In this document: positions 1 through 8,122 of the stretch, one piece after another
How positions within the stretch are numbered: position 1 is the stretch's first letter
How the letters are laid out: every line of letters starts with the position of its first letter
Origin: Firmicutes bacterium UBA4845
Lineage (GTDB): Bacteria; Bacillota; Clostridia; Tissierellales; Sedimentibacteraceae
NCBI GenBank assembly: GCA_002399975.1
Contig: DHER01000101.1
Location: 74,990-138,989 of the forward strand
Length of the DNA: 64,000 nucleotides
Direction: 5' to 3'
Made by a program: the position numbers and the translations under genes
Notes under the pieces: model-generated
Database searches by the model: none
Told to the model about the DNA's origin: nothing
What the model saw: only the letters and a program-made list of their open reading frames with translations

Positions 1-24
1 ATAGACAAAATTATGGAGGTTTAT

Positions 25-1302
25 ATGGAGACAGTAAAGTTGGGCATTTTAGGAATGGGTACGGTTGCGTCAGGTCTTGTAAAAATAATTGAACTAAATA
101 ATTCAAAAATATCCGATAGTATCGGTAAAAAATTATGTGTAGAAAAGGTTCTCGTCAGGAATCCGAACAAGAAAAGAAATTCAGGCCTTCCCCAAAATAT
201 ATATACAACTGATGCATATGAAATAATAAATGATCCGGACATTCAAATCATAGTAGAACTGATCGGCGGCATAGATCCTGCTCGGGAACACATAAAAGCA
301 GCTCTCAAAAACAAAAAACATATTGTTACCGCCAATAAGGCTCTTATAGCAGCCTGCGGAGGGGAGCTTGAAGAATTGGCGGCGATAAATGGCGCAAAGC
401 TTATGTATGAAGCAAGTGTAGCCGGAGGAATACCCATAATCAACACTATTTCCGAAAATCTTGCAGCCAATGAATTTGATCAGATAACGGGAATTGTAAA
501 TGGAACTACAAATTATATCCTTACTCAGATGACTGAAAACGGATTGGAATATGAACAGGCGCTAAAGGAAGCACAAAGGCTGGGTTTCGCCGAATCAGAT
601 CCTTCTTCGGATGTTGAAGGCGACGACGCTGTATACAAAATAGCAATATTGGCTTCTATAGCATTTGGACAAGAAATAAAAATCAAAGATATTCCAAAAG
701 AAGGTATTACGAAAATATCCAGGGAAGACATAAATTATGCCCGAGAATTAGACTATAGAATTAAGCTTCTTGCTTCTGCTGTTAAAAAAGGGAACGAAAT
801 TGAAATTGGGGTTCATCCGACCTTTATTCCGGCAAAACACCCTCTTTCAACTGTTAAAAATGAGTTCAACGCCGTATTCCTAAAAGGCAACGCCGTAGGT
901 GAACTTATGTTTTACGGCAAAGGCGCAGGATCACTTCCAACGGGAAGTGCCATACTTGGAGACATAATTTCAATCCTGAAAGGCGGCAAAACAGGATGTC
1001 ATAAATTTAAAAAAATTGAAAAGTATAAAATTACATACAATGCATTTAAACCTTACTATATAAGATTCGAAGTAATCGACAAACCCGGTGTGCTTGGAAA
1101 AATTGCCGATGCCTTCGGCGCAAATGGCATAAGCTTAGCTTCTGTTATGCAGAGACAAAAAAACGGCGACAATATTGCCCCGCTGGTATTTATAACTCAT
1201 GCAGCATACAGGAAAAATATTGACGCTGCTTTAAAGGAAATCAACAAATTTGAATGTGTGGCTAAAATTGCCGACATAATAATGGTTGAAAATTTTGAAT
1301 AA
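25..1302 (+). CDS. hom: Homoserine dehydrogenase with C-terminal ACT domain
   Basis: Reduces aspartate semialdehyde to homoserine with NAD(P)H, the branch point to threonine and methionine. The N-terminus has the dinucleotide-binding motif GILGMGTVASG, followed by the catalytic domain with GGIPIINTISENLAANEF and GIVNGTTNYILTQM, and a C-terminal ACT domain (about the last 85 residues, FEVIDKPGVLGKIADAFG) that in this family allows allosteric control. An upstream in-frame ATG exists at 13, but GGAGG at 15-19 sits 5 nt before the ATG at 25, so I take 25 as the start (425 aa). The upstream context is outside the window. An inverted repeat directly downstream ends the transcript. Confidence 0.95.
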   Translation: METVKLGILGMGTVASGLVKIIELNNSKISDSIGKKLCVEKVLVRNPNKKRNSGLPQNIYTTDAYEIINDPDIQIIVELIGGIDPAREHIKAALKNKKHIVTANKALIAACGGELEELAAINGAKLMYEASVAGGIPIINTISENLAANEFDQITGIVNGTTNYILTQMTENGLEYEQALKEAQRLGFAESDPSSDVEGDDAVYKIAILASIAFGQEIKIKDIPKEGITKISREDINYARELDYRIKLLASAVKKGNEIEIGVHPTFIPAKHPLSTVKNEFNAVFLKGNAVGELMFYGKGAGSLPTGSAILGDIISILKGGKTGCHKFKKIEKYKITYNAFKPYYIRFEVIDKPGVLGKIADAFGANGISLASVMQRQKNGDNIAPLVFITHAAYRKNIDAALKEINKFECVAKIADIIMVENFE

Positions 1303-1319
1303 CATTATCTTTTATTACA

Positions 1320-1390
1320 TAAGGATCAATGTAAAACTGTAACGTAACTTGATCCTTATTTACTGTTTTTATTGTTTTTATTGTTTTTAA
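1320..1390 (+). terminator. Terminator of hom, overlapping the 3' end of the convergent esterase gene
   Basis: A 10-bp perfect inverted repeat (TAAGGATCAA at 1320-1329 and its complement at 1349-1358) is followed on the plus strand by T-rich sequence. The T-rich part is made of 9-nt repeats that, read on the minus strand, encode the Asn/Lys tail of the convergent esterase. The loop is long (19 nt). Confidence 0.6.
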
Positions 1391-1961
1391 AATTAATTAT
1401 TGAACAGCAGAAAATCTCCGCCATTATTTCATTTCCTTTTTCATTAAAATGAAGGCCGTCAATATACAAATCGACTGCTTCATCCCCTGCTTTCTTTTCA
1501 AATTCAGAATAAAAATCAATGTATTTAAAATTAAAGGCTTTGCAGAATTCCTTAATCCACTTTCGGTATTCGTCAAGGGCTTGTACAACTTTGCCGAAGT
1601 CTGAAAATTCAGCCCAGTCCTGCCTTACATTTTCTGGATTGATTTTTGTAGGGATACCTATTATTGGATCTATGAACCTGGAAACAGACTGGTGAGCCAT
1701 TGACATAATGTTTGACTTTATAATTCCAAGACCTGCACCTACAATTAAGTCATTAGCGCCTCCCATAATAAGTACCGCTTCCGGACTTCTTGCACAAACC
1801 ACATTATAAAATCTGCTCAGCATGCCGCTTGTTGTGTCTCCGTTAATACCTTCGTTTACCACTTCTATACCTAATTTGTCCTGAGCCAATCTTGTCCAGG
1901 ATTTTGACCTTTTGACTCCAAAACCATAGGTTAAGCTGTCTCCCAAACAAACTATTTTCAT
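1356..1961 (-). CDS. SGNH/GDSL-family esterase
   Basis: A 201-aa hydrolase with the SGNH blocks in order: block I GDSLTYGFG near residue 7 (catalytic Ser), block II around NGDTTSGM (Gly), block III GGANDL (Asn) and block V DGLHFNEKG near the C-terminus (Asp and His). This resembles the TesA/arylesterase-like lipases. No signal peptide is seen, so it is probably cytoplasmic; the substrate is unknown. The ATG overlaps the TGA stop of the upstream gene (ATGA), so the two are translationally coupled. The C-terminus ends in NNKNNKNSK, encoded by short 9-nt repeats that double as T-rich sequence for the convergent hom terminator. Confidence 0.85.
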   Translation of the reverse strand: MKIVCLGDSLTYGFGVKRSKSWTRLAQDKLGIEVVNEGINGDTTSGMLSRFYNVVCARSPEAVLIMGGANDLIVGAGLGIIKSNIMSMAHQSVSRFIDPIIGIPTKINPENVRQDWAEFSDFGKVVQALDEYRKWIKEFCKAFNFKYIDFYSEFEKKAGDEAVDLYIDGLHFNEKGNEIMAEIFCCSIINFKNNKNNKNSK

Positions 1962-2752
1962 TTTATTATCATCTTCCTTTCCTTTAGGGAATCTATGGAT
2001 TTTTCAAGAGCTTCTTTTGTTTTTACCTCAACTAAGACACGAATGCCTTTTCTTTCTGCAAATCTCAGCAATTCGCTTATATTTAACTTCCCTTCAAAAA
2101 GAACCTGATGATCCTTTTCCCCATCAACATCGTGAAGGTGCATGTGTGCAATTTTATCCTCATGAAACATTAAATATCTTTTGTCGGAAAATTTGGCTGC
2201 CGCATCGTGTCCTGCATCCCAGGTCAGTTTTATATTCGGATATGCAATTGCCTTGTCCAAAGCTCTCTGAATATATGGTTTCCCGAAATTTCCGCTGTTT
2301 TCAATGGCCAATACCACAGAACTTCCTTTCACCTTTTCTGAAAGTATTCTAATTGATTTTTCAAAATTGCATTGAAATCTTTCAGAATACTGATCATAGA
2401 TATAAACTTTCCTATCAGGCAGAGTCATTTTTGCCCCTTGGATTATGTGCATGTTTAGAAGTTTTACGCCTGCCTCACACGCCCAGTCTGCCGTATCGGA
2501 AAAAAGCGTCTCGTATCCTTTCCTGACGCTTTCGTGAAAAACCCCCAAGTCGGCATCGTCAGGCATATGCATAGTAAATTCTATATTTGTTTCATTATTT
2601 ATTCGCACTAACTCACGGGGGTTTATATTCTCTATAAAATTATACGGCAAGTTCATATTTAGCTCAATGAAATCTAATTTTAGCTTAAGACACAAATTTA
2701 CAAGTTCGTCCAACGTATTGTATTCTACCAATGCCGGCATGCCTATTTTCAT
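1958..2752 (-). CDS. Xylose isomerase-like TIM-barrel protein
   Basis: A 264-aa protein of the sugar phosphate isomerase/epimerase and AP-endonuclease-2 fold. Metal-ligand type motifs appear in order: HMPDDAD, NMHI, IENSGN, TWDAGHD, HMHLHDVDG with DHQ, and a C-terminal LVEVK. The fold and probable divalent-metal site are clear; the substrate is not. It has a good RBS (GGAGG, 5 nt before ATG) and overlaps the esterase gene by 4 nt. The two may act on the same metabolite, but that is inference. Confidence 0.8.
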   Translation of the reverse strand: MKIGMPALVEYNTLDELVNLCLKLKLDFIELNMNLPYNFIENINPRELVRINNETNIEFTMHMPDDADLGVFHESVRKGYETLFSDTADWACEAGVKLLNMHIIQGAKMTLPDRKVYIYDQYSERFQCNFEKSIRILSEKVKGSSVVLAIENSGNFGKPYIQRALDKAIAYPNIKLTWDAGHDAAAKFSDKRYLMFHEDKIAHMHLHDVDGEKDHQVLFEGKLNISELLRFAERKGIRVLVEVKTKEALEKSIDSLKERKMIIK

Positions 2753-2793
2753 GATAACCTCCTATGTCCCGGCGGCTGACTCAGTTATGCCTT

Positions 2794-3654
2794 TTACAGC
2801 ATATCGCTTCCCCCGGGTACAAAACCGCTTTTTCTAAACTTTTTCAATCGTTCTACCAGCATATCTCTATCCCGGTTTAAAGTTCCGGCTTGATTTACAT
2901 AATTAGAAACGTGATTTGCTCTGAATATGCAATCTTTAAGATCCATATTTTCAAGCATCATTATATTTTCATCAATAACTTGAAGAGGTGTCAGCAGGTG
3001 GAATTTTCCCTGTCGAATATCCATTGAAAGCTCTGATTTTTCTTCAACCACCAATCTTAAAAGCGAAAAATAAGTTGGATTAATAGCCGAAATCACTTTA
3101 GCAGATTCAACTGCATGCTCTTCCATATATTCGGTTCCTCCAAGCCCCGAAATAATCATGCATGACAATTTAAATCCGGCTTTTAAGGCTTTTCTGCCTG
3201 CTTCAATCATCTGCTGCTGATTTGCCCCTTTTTGCATCATTGACAAAACATTATCCGAACCGCTTTCCACTCCTACATACAACAGTTCCAGTCCCGTTTC
3301 TCTGATTAGCTTCAATTCCTCATCGGTTTTTCTTATTAAATCAAGGGGCCCTGAATAAGAACTTATTCTTTTAGCCGAAGGAAACTGACTTTTTATATAT
3401 TCTAACAGCTCAATCAGTTTTTCTGTTTTCAGGCACATAACATTTCCGTCCGCAAGAAAAATCCTTTCAGGATCTCGATAATATGATTTAAGCCATTCTA
3501 TATGCGCTTTTATTTCCTCTTCTGACCTTAATCTGAACTGCTTGCCCTTATACATATAGCAAAATCTGCATTTATTGTGTGAGCAGCCCTCAGTTACCTG
3601 TATTATAAGGCTCCTCGCCTCACTTGGAGGCCTGAACAAAGGCTCTGAATACAT
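2794..3654 (-). CDS. Radical SAM protein (COG1032-like)
   Basis: A 286-aa iron-sulphur protein. The cluster-binding cysteines read CSHNKCRFC, that is CX4CX2C with one extra residue compared with the usual CX3CX2C. This spacing is, as I recall, typical of a group of uncharacterised radical SAM proteins. The (beta/alpha) barrel follows with LADGN, a SYSGPLD strand and LLYVGVESGSD. No B12-binding or SPASM extension is seen. GGGAGG lies before the ATG. The reaction is unknown. It lies downstream of murA on the same strand, about 60 nt away. Confidence 0.8.
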   Translation of the reverse strand: MYSEPLFRPPSEARSLIIQVTEGCSHNKCRFCYMYKGKQFRLRSEEEIKAHIEWLKSYYRDPERIFLADGNVMCLKTEKLIELLEYIKSQFPSAKRISSYSGPLDLIRKTDEELKLIRETGLELLYVGVESGSDNVLSMMQKGANQQQMIEAGRKALKAGFKLSCMIISGLGGTEYMEEHAVESAKVISAINPTYFSLLRLVVEEKSELSMDIRQGKFHLLTPLQVIDENIMMLENMDLKDCIFRANHVSNYVNQAGTLNRDRDMLVERLKKFRKSGFVPGGSDML

Positions 3655-3716
3655 TATATATTCCTCCCTTTCTTATTTCATTCTTACTTTACGTTACTTA
3701 TCATCACTCATCATAC

Positions 3717-4997
3717 CTATCTTAACTTATCCCTACTTATCTTCATTTTTTCATACCTGATGTTTGCTCCCAGGTTCTGAAGTTTTTCAACTATATTTGC
3801 ATAACCTCTTTGTATATGATAAACTTCCGTAATTTCTGTTTCTCCTTCAGCAAGCATTCCGGCAATTATCAATGCAGCTCCTGCTCTCAGGTCGGTTGCC
3901 TTAACCTTCGTCCCGCTTAGTTTGTCAACGCCTTTTAAAATTGCGGTGCTGCCTTCTATTTTCACATCTACTCCCATTCTGGAAAGTTCGGTTGCATGCA
4001 TGAACCTGTTTTCAAAAATAGTTTCGTGAATAATACTTGTACCGTCAGATAATGACAGCATAGCCATGAACTGAGCCTGCATATCTGTAGGGAAACCAGG
4101 ATAGGGCAATGTTTTAATGTCAACTGCCTTTAATTTCCCATTGGAGTTTACTCTTATTTTATCATTATATTCCTCAACCATTGCTCCTGATTCCTGAAGC
4201 TTTGCAATTACAGGCTGAAGATGACTGGACACGATGTTTTCTATTACAACGTCTCCGCCTGTTGCCGCTGCAGCAACCATATATGTTCCCGCCTCTATTC
4301 TGTCGGGTATTATCGTGTGTTCTGTTTTATGTAGTTTTTTTACTCCTTTGATGCGGATTGTTTTTGTACCTGCACCAACTATGTTTCCACCCATGCTGTT
4401 TATAAAGTTGGCTAAATCAACTATTTCGGGTTCTTCCGCCGCATTTTCCAAAACTGTTTCCCCCTTTGCCAATGTTGCGGCCATTATTATATTTTCTGTT
4501 GCTCCCACACTGGGAAAATCCAGGTATATATCTGCACCCACCAGATTTTTCGTTCTTGCATTTACAAAGCCGTTTTCAGATTTAATTTCCGAACCTAAAT
4601 ATCTAAATCCCTTTAAGTGCAAATCGATTGGTCTTGTGCCAATTGCACAGCCTCCGGGTAAACAAACCCTTGCATTTCTGCATCTTGTAAGCAAAGGACC
4701 CATCACAAGAAATGATGCCCTCATCTTGCTTATTAATTCATATGGTGCCTCACATGTAACTATATTTTCAGCCATTACCCTGAGGGTATTTTCTCCTAAT
4801 TTTTCCACTTTTGCGCCAAGCACTTCAAGCAGCCGGCACATAACGTGCACATCTTCTAAATTCGGTATATCGTGGATAATGCATTCATCTTCCGACAGCA
4901 GTGTTGCCGCTAAAATCGGCAAGATTGAATTTTTTGAACCATCAACCCTTACATTTCCTTTAAGGCCCAAGCTTTTTTTTACTATTATTTTTTCCAT
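3717..4997 (-). CDS. murA: UDP-N-acetylglucosamine 1-carboxyvinyltransferase
   Basis: Transfers enolpyruvate from PEP to UDP-GlcNAc, the first committed step of peptidoglycan synthesis in the cytoplasm. The hallmark motifs are present: GSKNSILPILAATLL near the start and LPGGCAIGTRPIDLHLKG with the catalytic Cys (residue 117 from this start). The Cys means fosfomycin sensitivity is expected. A TTG at 5009 is in frame, but GAGGAG precedes the ATG at 4997, giving 426 aa, the normal family length. Low-GC Gram-positives often carry two murA copies; which one this is cannot be told here. Confidence 0.95.
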   Translation of the reverse strand: MEKIIVKKSLGLKGNVRVDGSKNSILPILAATLLSEDECIIHDIPNLEDVHVMCRLLEVLGAKVEKLGENTLRVMAENIVTCEAPYELISKMRASFLVMGPLLTRCRNARVCLPGGCAIGTRPIDLHLKGFRYLGSEIKSENGFVNARTKNLVGADIYLDFPSVGATENIIMAATLAKGETVLENAAEEPEIVDLANFINSMGGNIVGAGTKTIRIKGVKKLHKTEHTIIPDRIEAGTYMVAAAATGGDVVIENIVSSHLQPVIAKLQESGAMVEEYNDKIRVNSNGKLKAVDIKTLPYPGFPTDMQAQFMAMLSLSDGTSIIHETIFENRFMHATELSRMGVDVKIEGSTAILKGVDKLSGTKVKATDLRAGAALIIAGMLAEGETEITEVYHIQRGYANIVEKLQNLGANIRYEKMKISRDKLR

Positions 4998-5009
4998 GTT
5001 TCTCCTCAA

Positions 5010-5335
5010 AACCGGTTTATGTATTTATTATAAATAAATTATTTTCTAAAATTATTAGAATAATCAAACTAACCTGTTTATAATATCATCTTTTTTGTAA
5101 TTTTTCAAATAAAAATTTTGCATATTTCTAAATAAGGCGAGCTCAATATTTTTGCCTCTTTTAAATAAAAAACATAAAAAAAGAAAAAAACGTATGAATA
5201 AATAAAGGGGGACGTTAATTAAAAGTTGCACGTTTTTTTCTTTTTTATAATACTATTATTTACTTTAATTATATTTTTATTCACGAAACATTAAAAAATT
5301 CAAAAATTTACATTCACCAACTGATAGTAACTGCC
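5010..5335. other. AT-rich intergenic region with a long A/T inverted repeat
   Basis: No gene is seen between the sensor kinase and murA. The region contains a 17-bp perfect inverted repeat: the arms at 5177-5193 (A6 G A7 CGT) and 5230-5246, separated by 36 nt. Because one arm is A-rich and the other T-rich, it can act as a terminator in either direction and most likely ends the kinase transcript. A TATAAT on the minus strand at 5027-5032 is a possible -10 for murA; no good -35 is visible. Confidence 0.5.
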
Positions 5336-7435
5336 TTATTTAAATTTTGGAAGCCTTACTTCCGCCTTAAACAGGTCTCCGTCAATTCCCAGGTCCAATA
5401 TTCCGTTTTGTATTTCCATAAGGCTTTTGGCGATTGCCAGACCTAAGCCGTTTCCTTCTGAACTTCGTGATTCATCCCCCCGTTTGAACCTTTCCATAAG
5501 TTCGTCCACCGGAATGTTAAGTTCATATGCGGAAATATTCTTAAAACTAACAAACACTTCTTTTTCCGTTTCAGAAATGTCTATATAGACTCTTGACTCT
5601 TCCAGAGCATATTTAAAAATGTTGGACAACAAATTTTCCATAACACGGCTTAAAAGTCTTCCGTCTGCTATTGCAAACATTCGTTCTCTTTCCGCCGTCA
5701 CTTTAAATATTAATTTGGACTCCTGAATTTTTTCGTCTAATTCTCCTAAAATCTGAGAAATCAACGCATTTACATTTACTCTTTGTAAATTTGGTTCGAT
5801 ACTGCCGCTTGTAGCCTTGGCCGCCTCAAACAAATCCTCCGTCAATGTTTTCAGCCTGTTTGATTTTCTGTCAAGTACGTCCAGGTACTTGGGGGCGTCC
5901 GGAGAATCAAGTCCTTCTCTTTTCAGCAGGTATACATATGAAATGATTGAAGTCAAAGGTGTTTTTATATCATGGGACACATTTGTTATTAATTCGGACT
6001 TAAGTCTCTCGCTTTTCACCTCTTTTTGCACGGCTGTTTTCATTCCACTTGTTATAGTGTTTATATCTTCTGCCAGCTGTTTGAATTCACCGGCCCCGTC
6101 CACCTGTATTTTATAGTCATAATTACCTTCTTTGGCTATTTTAAGGCCTTTTAATATTATTTGAAATTTTCCGACCTTAGTATACACATAGTATGCGGCA
6201 AGCAATACAATCAGAATTACCAAAAACGGAATTCTTGCACTGAAAAAAGAAATTCCCACTAATGCTGCAATACCGCAGATGGATTTGGCCATCAGCGGTC
6301 CGCCGACTGCAATTTCCTTTAACCCTCGGGCTATGTGGGACAGAATTATATAAATCATCGAGTGATTTATCAAAGTACCGTTTTTTATATGCCTTACAAC
6401 TGAATAGAACAGCACTAAAAAAGCCGCTGCTAACAGTGCAACTGACGAAAGCATTGCCAATTTCATTAAATTTTCGTTTGTGTATCTTATATTAAGTACA
6501 TTATAAAACTGGGTAATACCTAATGCTACTATTCCCGTAATCAGAAGCAGGCTCAAATCGGGATACAGCTTATCAAATGCGGTCATGTGCAATTCTTCAT
6601 CATTTATTGTTTTCCCTGCAGCAGCAATAAGATAAACAAAACATACCAAAACAAGAACCACGCAAACAATTATTATTATTCCGTTATTAATAAGCGTACT
6701 CCTGTCCATATTCCACGCTTCGGATCTTGACAGAATGCCTTCTTCGGTAATTGCTGCATAAATTACCATTTCATTTCTTCCGCCTTCTATATCTTCAAAT
6801 GTGTCAAGCAATGAAGCGGAAAAACTGTTGTAACCGTTCTCGGGAACCAGTGCCAGTCCCTGGTTATCTATCAGAACGTAAACATTTTGATCTAAATAAT
6901 AATCTCTTTGGGAATTACCTGTATTTGTGCATTTATTTATCCCGTCGGATGCATAATAGACAATTCCCCCGGGACCGTTTAAATCGCTGATAATCTGCTT
7001 GTAGTTGTTCAGATCAGCCTTCATAATCATTTTTTTTATTTCTTTTATTTCTTCGCTTTTTTCTTCCCAAAAAAGCTTCCTTGCTTCGTAGTTGTCTTCC
7101 AGCCCTTTTTCAGCAATAAAATTATTATACAGATTTGTAAGCTGCCAGCTGTCCTTGATATCCAAATTTTTTACTGTTTGGCCGCTAAGTATATAGCTTT
7201 CGCTTTTATAGGCCCTAAGCACATGTTCCAGCCGATTGGCGGCATAACGAAGCTCGTTGCTCAGAGTATTGCTTTCCATATAATCTTTAACTGTAATGCT
7301 TTCGTAATTCTTTACATTTAAATAAATATTAAGCGCTGATGATACTCCTATTAACAGGCATATTATTATTAATACGAAAGCAGAAATTTTAGTGACAATT
7401 TTCCTGCTATATATCTTCCACTTTGTAGCCAACAC
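5336..7435 (-). CDS. Membrane sensor histidine kinase
   Basis: A 699-aa sensor kinase. One N-terminal transmembrane helix (about residues 13-37) is followed by an extracytoplasmic domain of about 210 residues and then several further membrane helices (about 250-410). A HAMP-like linker precedes the HisKA domain, whose phospho-accepting His is in VSHDIKTPL (H488). The HATPase domain has a DGRLLSRVMENLLSNIFKYA N-box and a GNGLGLAIAKSL G-box. It starts at GTG (7435) or TTG (7432) inside the end of the response regulator gene, with AAAGGTGG upstream, a 29-nt overlap that implies translational coupling. The ligand is unknown. Confidence 0.9.
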   Translation of the reverse strand: MLATKWKIYSRKIVTKISAFVLIIICLLIGVSSALNIYLNVKNYESITVKDYMESNTLSNELRYAANRLEHVLRAYKSESYILSGQTVKNLDIKDSWQLTNLYNNFIAEKGLEDNYEARKLFWEEKSEEIKEIKKMIMKADLNNYKQIISDLNGPGGIVYYASDGINKCTNTGNSQRDYYLDQNVYVLIDNQGLALVPENGYNSFSASLLDTFEDIEGGRNEMVIYAAITEEGILSRSEAWNMDRSTLINNGIIIIVCVVLVLVCFVYLIAAAGKTINDEELHMTAFDKLYPDLSLLLITGIVALGITQFYNVLNIRYTNENLMKLAMLSSVALLAAAFLVLFYSVVRHIKNGTLINHSMIYIILSHIARGLKEIAVGGPLMAKSICGIAALVGISFFSARIPFLVILIVLLAAYYVYTKVGKFQIILKGLKIAKEGNYDYKIQVDGAGEFKQLAEDINTITSGMKTAVQKEVKSERLKSELITNVSHDIKTPLTSIISYVYLLKREGLDSPDAPKYLDVLDRKSNRLKTLTEDLFEAAKATSGSIEPNLQRVNVNALISQILGELDEKIQESKLIFKVTAERERMFAIADGRLLSRVMENLLSNIFKYALEESRVYIDISETEKEVFVSFKNISAYELNIPVDELMERFKRGDESRSSEGNGLGLAIAKSLMEIQNGILDLGIDGDLFKAEVRLPKFK

Positions 7436-8099
7436 CCCACACCACCTTTAGGTATCTTGGATTTTTAGGGTCTATCTCTATTTTTTCCCTTATTCTCCTT
7501 ATATGCACAGCTACCGTGTTTTCAGGATTAAAGGAAGGCTCATTCCACACTGCCTCATATATATCATCTATTGAAAAAACTCTTCCCTTGTTTTTAGTAA
7601 GGAACAATAGTATTTTGTATTCCACCGGAGTTAACTTTACCAGCTCGCCGTCAACCGTGACTTCTTTTCTTTCGTCATCTATTATTAAACCGCCTGTTTC
7701 GTAAAAGTTGTTTGATTCTCCGCCTTCGGCTCCACCTAATGATGTATACCTTCTCAGCTGTGATTTCACCCTGGCAATAAGCTCCAATGGATTAAAAGGC
7801 TTTGTAATATAATCGTCAGCTCCCATATTGAGCCCCAGGACTATATCTGTTTCTTCTGATTTGGCAGACAGCATAATAACAGGTATATTTTTAATTTCCC
7901 TGATTTTCGTAGTAGCTTTAATGCCGTCCATCTCAGGCATCATTATGTCCATGATTATTAAATGCACCTCGCTGTTTTTCACGGTTTCAATTGCCTGCAA
8001 TCCCGAATAACATTTAAGTATATTATATCCTTCATTTTTTAAATATACTTCAATTGCATCAACAATTTCTTTGTCGTCGTCGCATACTAATATGTTCAT
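7407..8099 (-). CDS. OmpR/PhoB-family response regulator
   Basis: A 230-aa two-domain regulator. The receiver domain has the acidic pocket (CDDDKE), phospho-acceptor D51 in IIMDIMMPEMDG, Ser in IMLSAKS and Lys100 in YITKPF. The C-terminal winged helix ends in NTVAVHIRRIREKIEIDP and VWGVGYKVED, as in VanR/PhoB-type proteins. It is the first gene of a two-gene operon with the overlapping kinase, with AAGGAGG before its ATG. Target genes are not evident; the secreted glycosidase lies upstream on the same strand. Confidence 0.95.
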   Translation of the reverse strand: MNILVCDDDKEIVDAIEVYLKNEGYNILKCYSGLQAIETVKNSEVHLIIMDIMMPEMDGIKATTKIREIKNIPVIMLSAKSEETDIVLGLNMGADDYITKPFNPLELIARVKSQLRRYTSLGGAEGGESNNFYETGGLIIDDERKEVTVDGELVKLTPVEYKILLFLTKNKGRVFSIDDIYEAVWNEPSFNPENTVAVHIRRIREKIEIDPKNPRYLKVVWGVGYKVEDI

Positions 8100-8122
8100 A
8101 AAGCCTCCTTGGTATTAACATT

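Noticed and set aside
4234..5037. 267-codon open frame on the plus strand
   Set aside because: It lies antisense to murA, shows no family motif and only reflects murA codon composition on the other strand.
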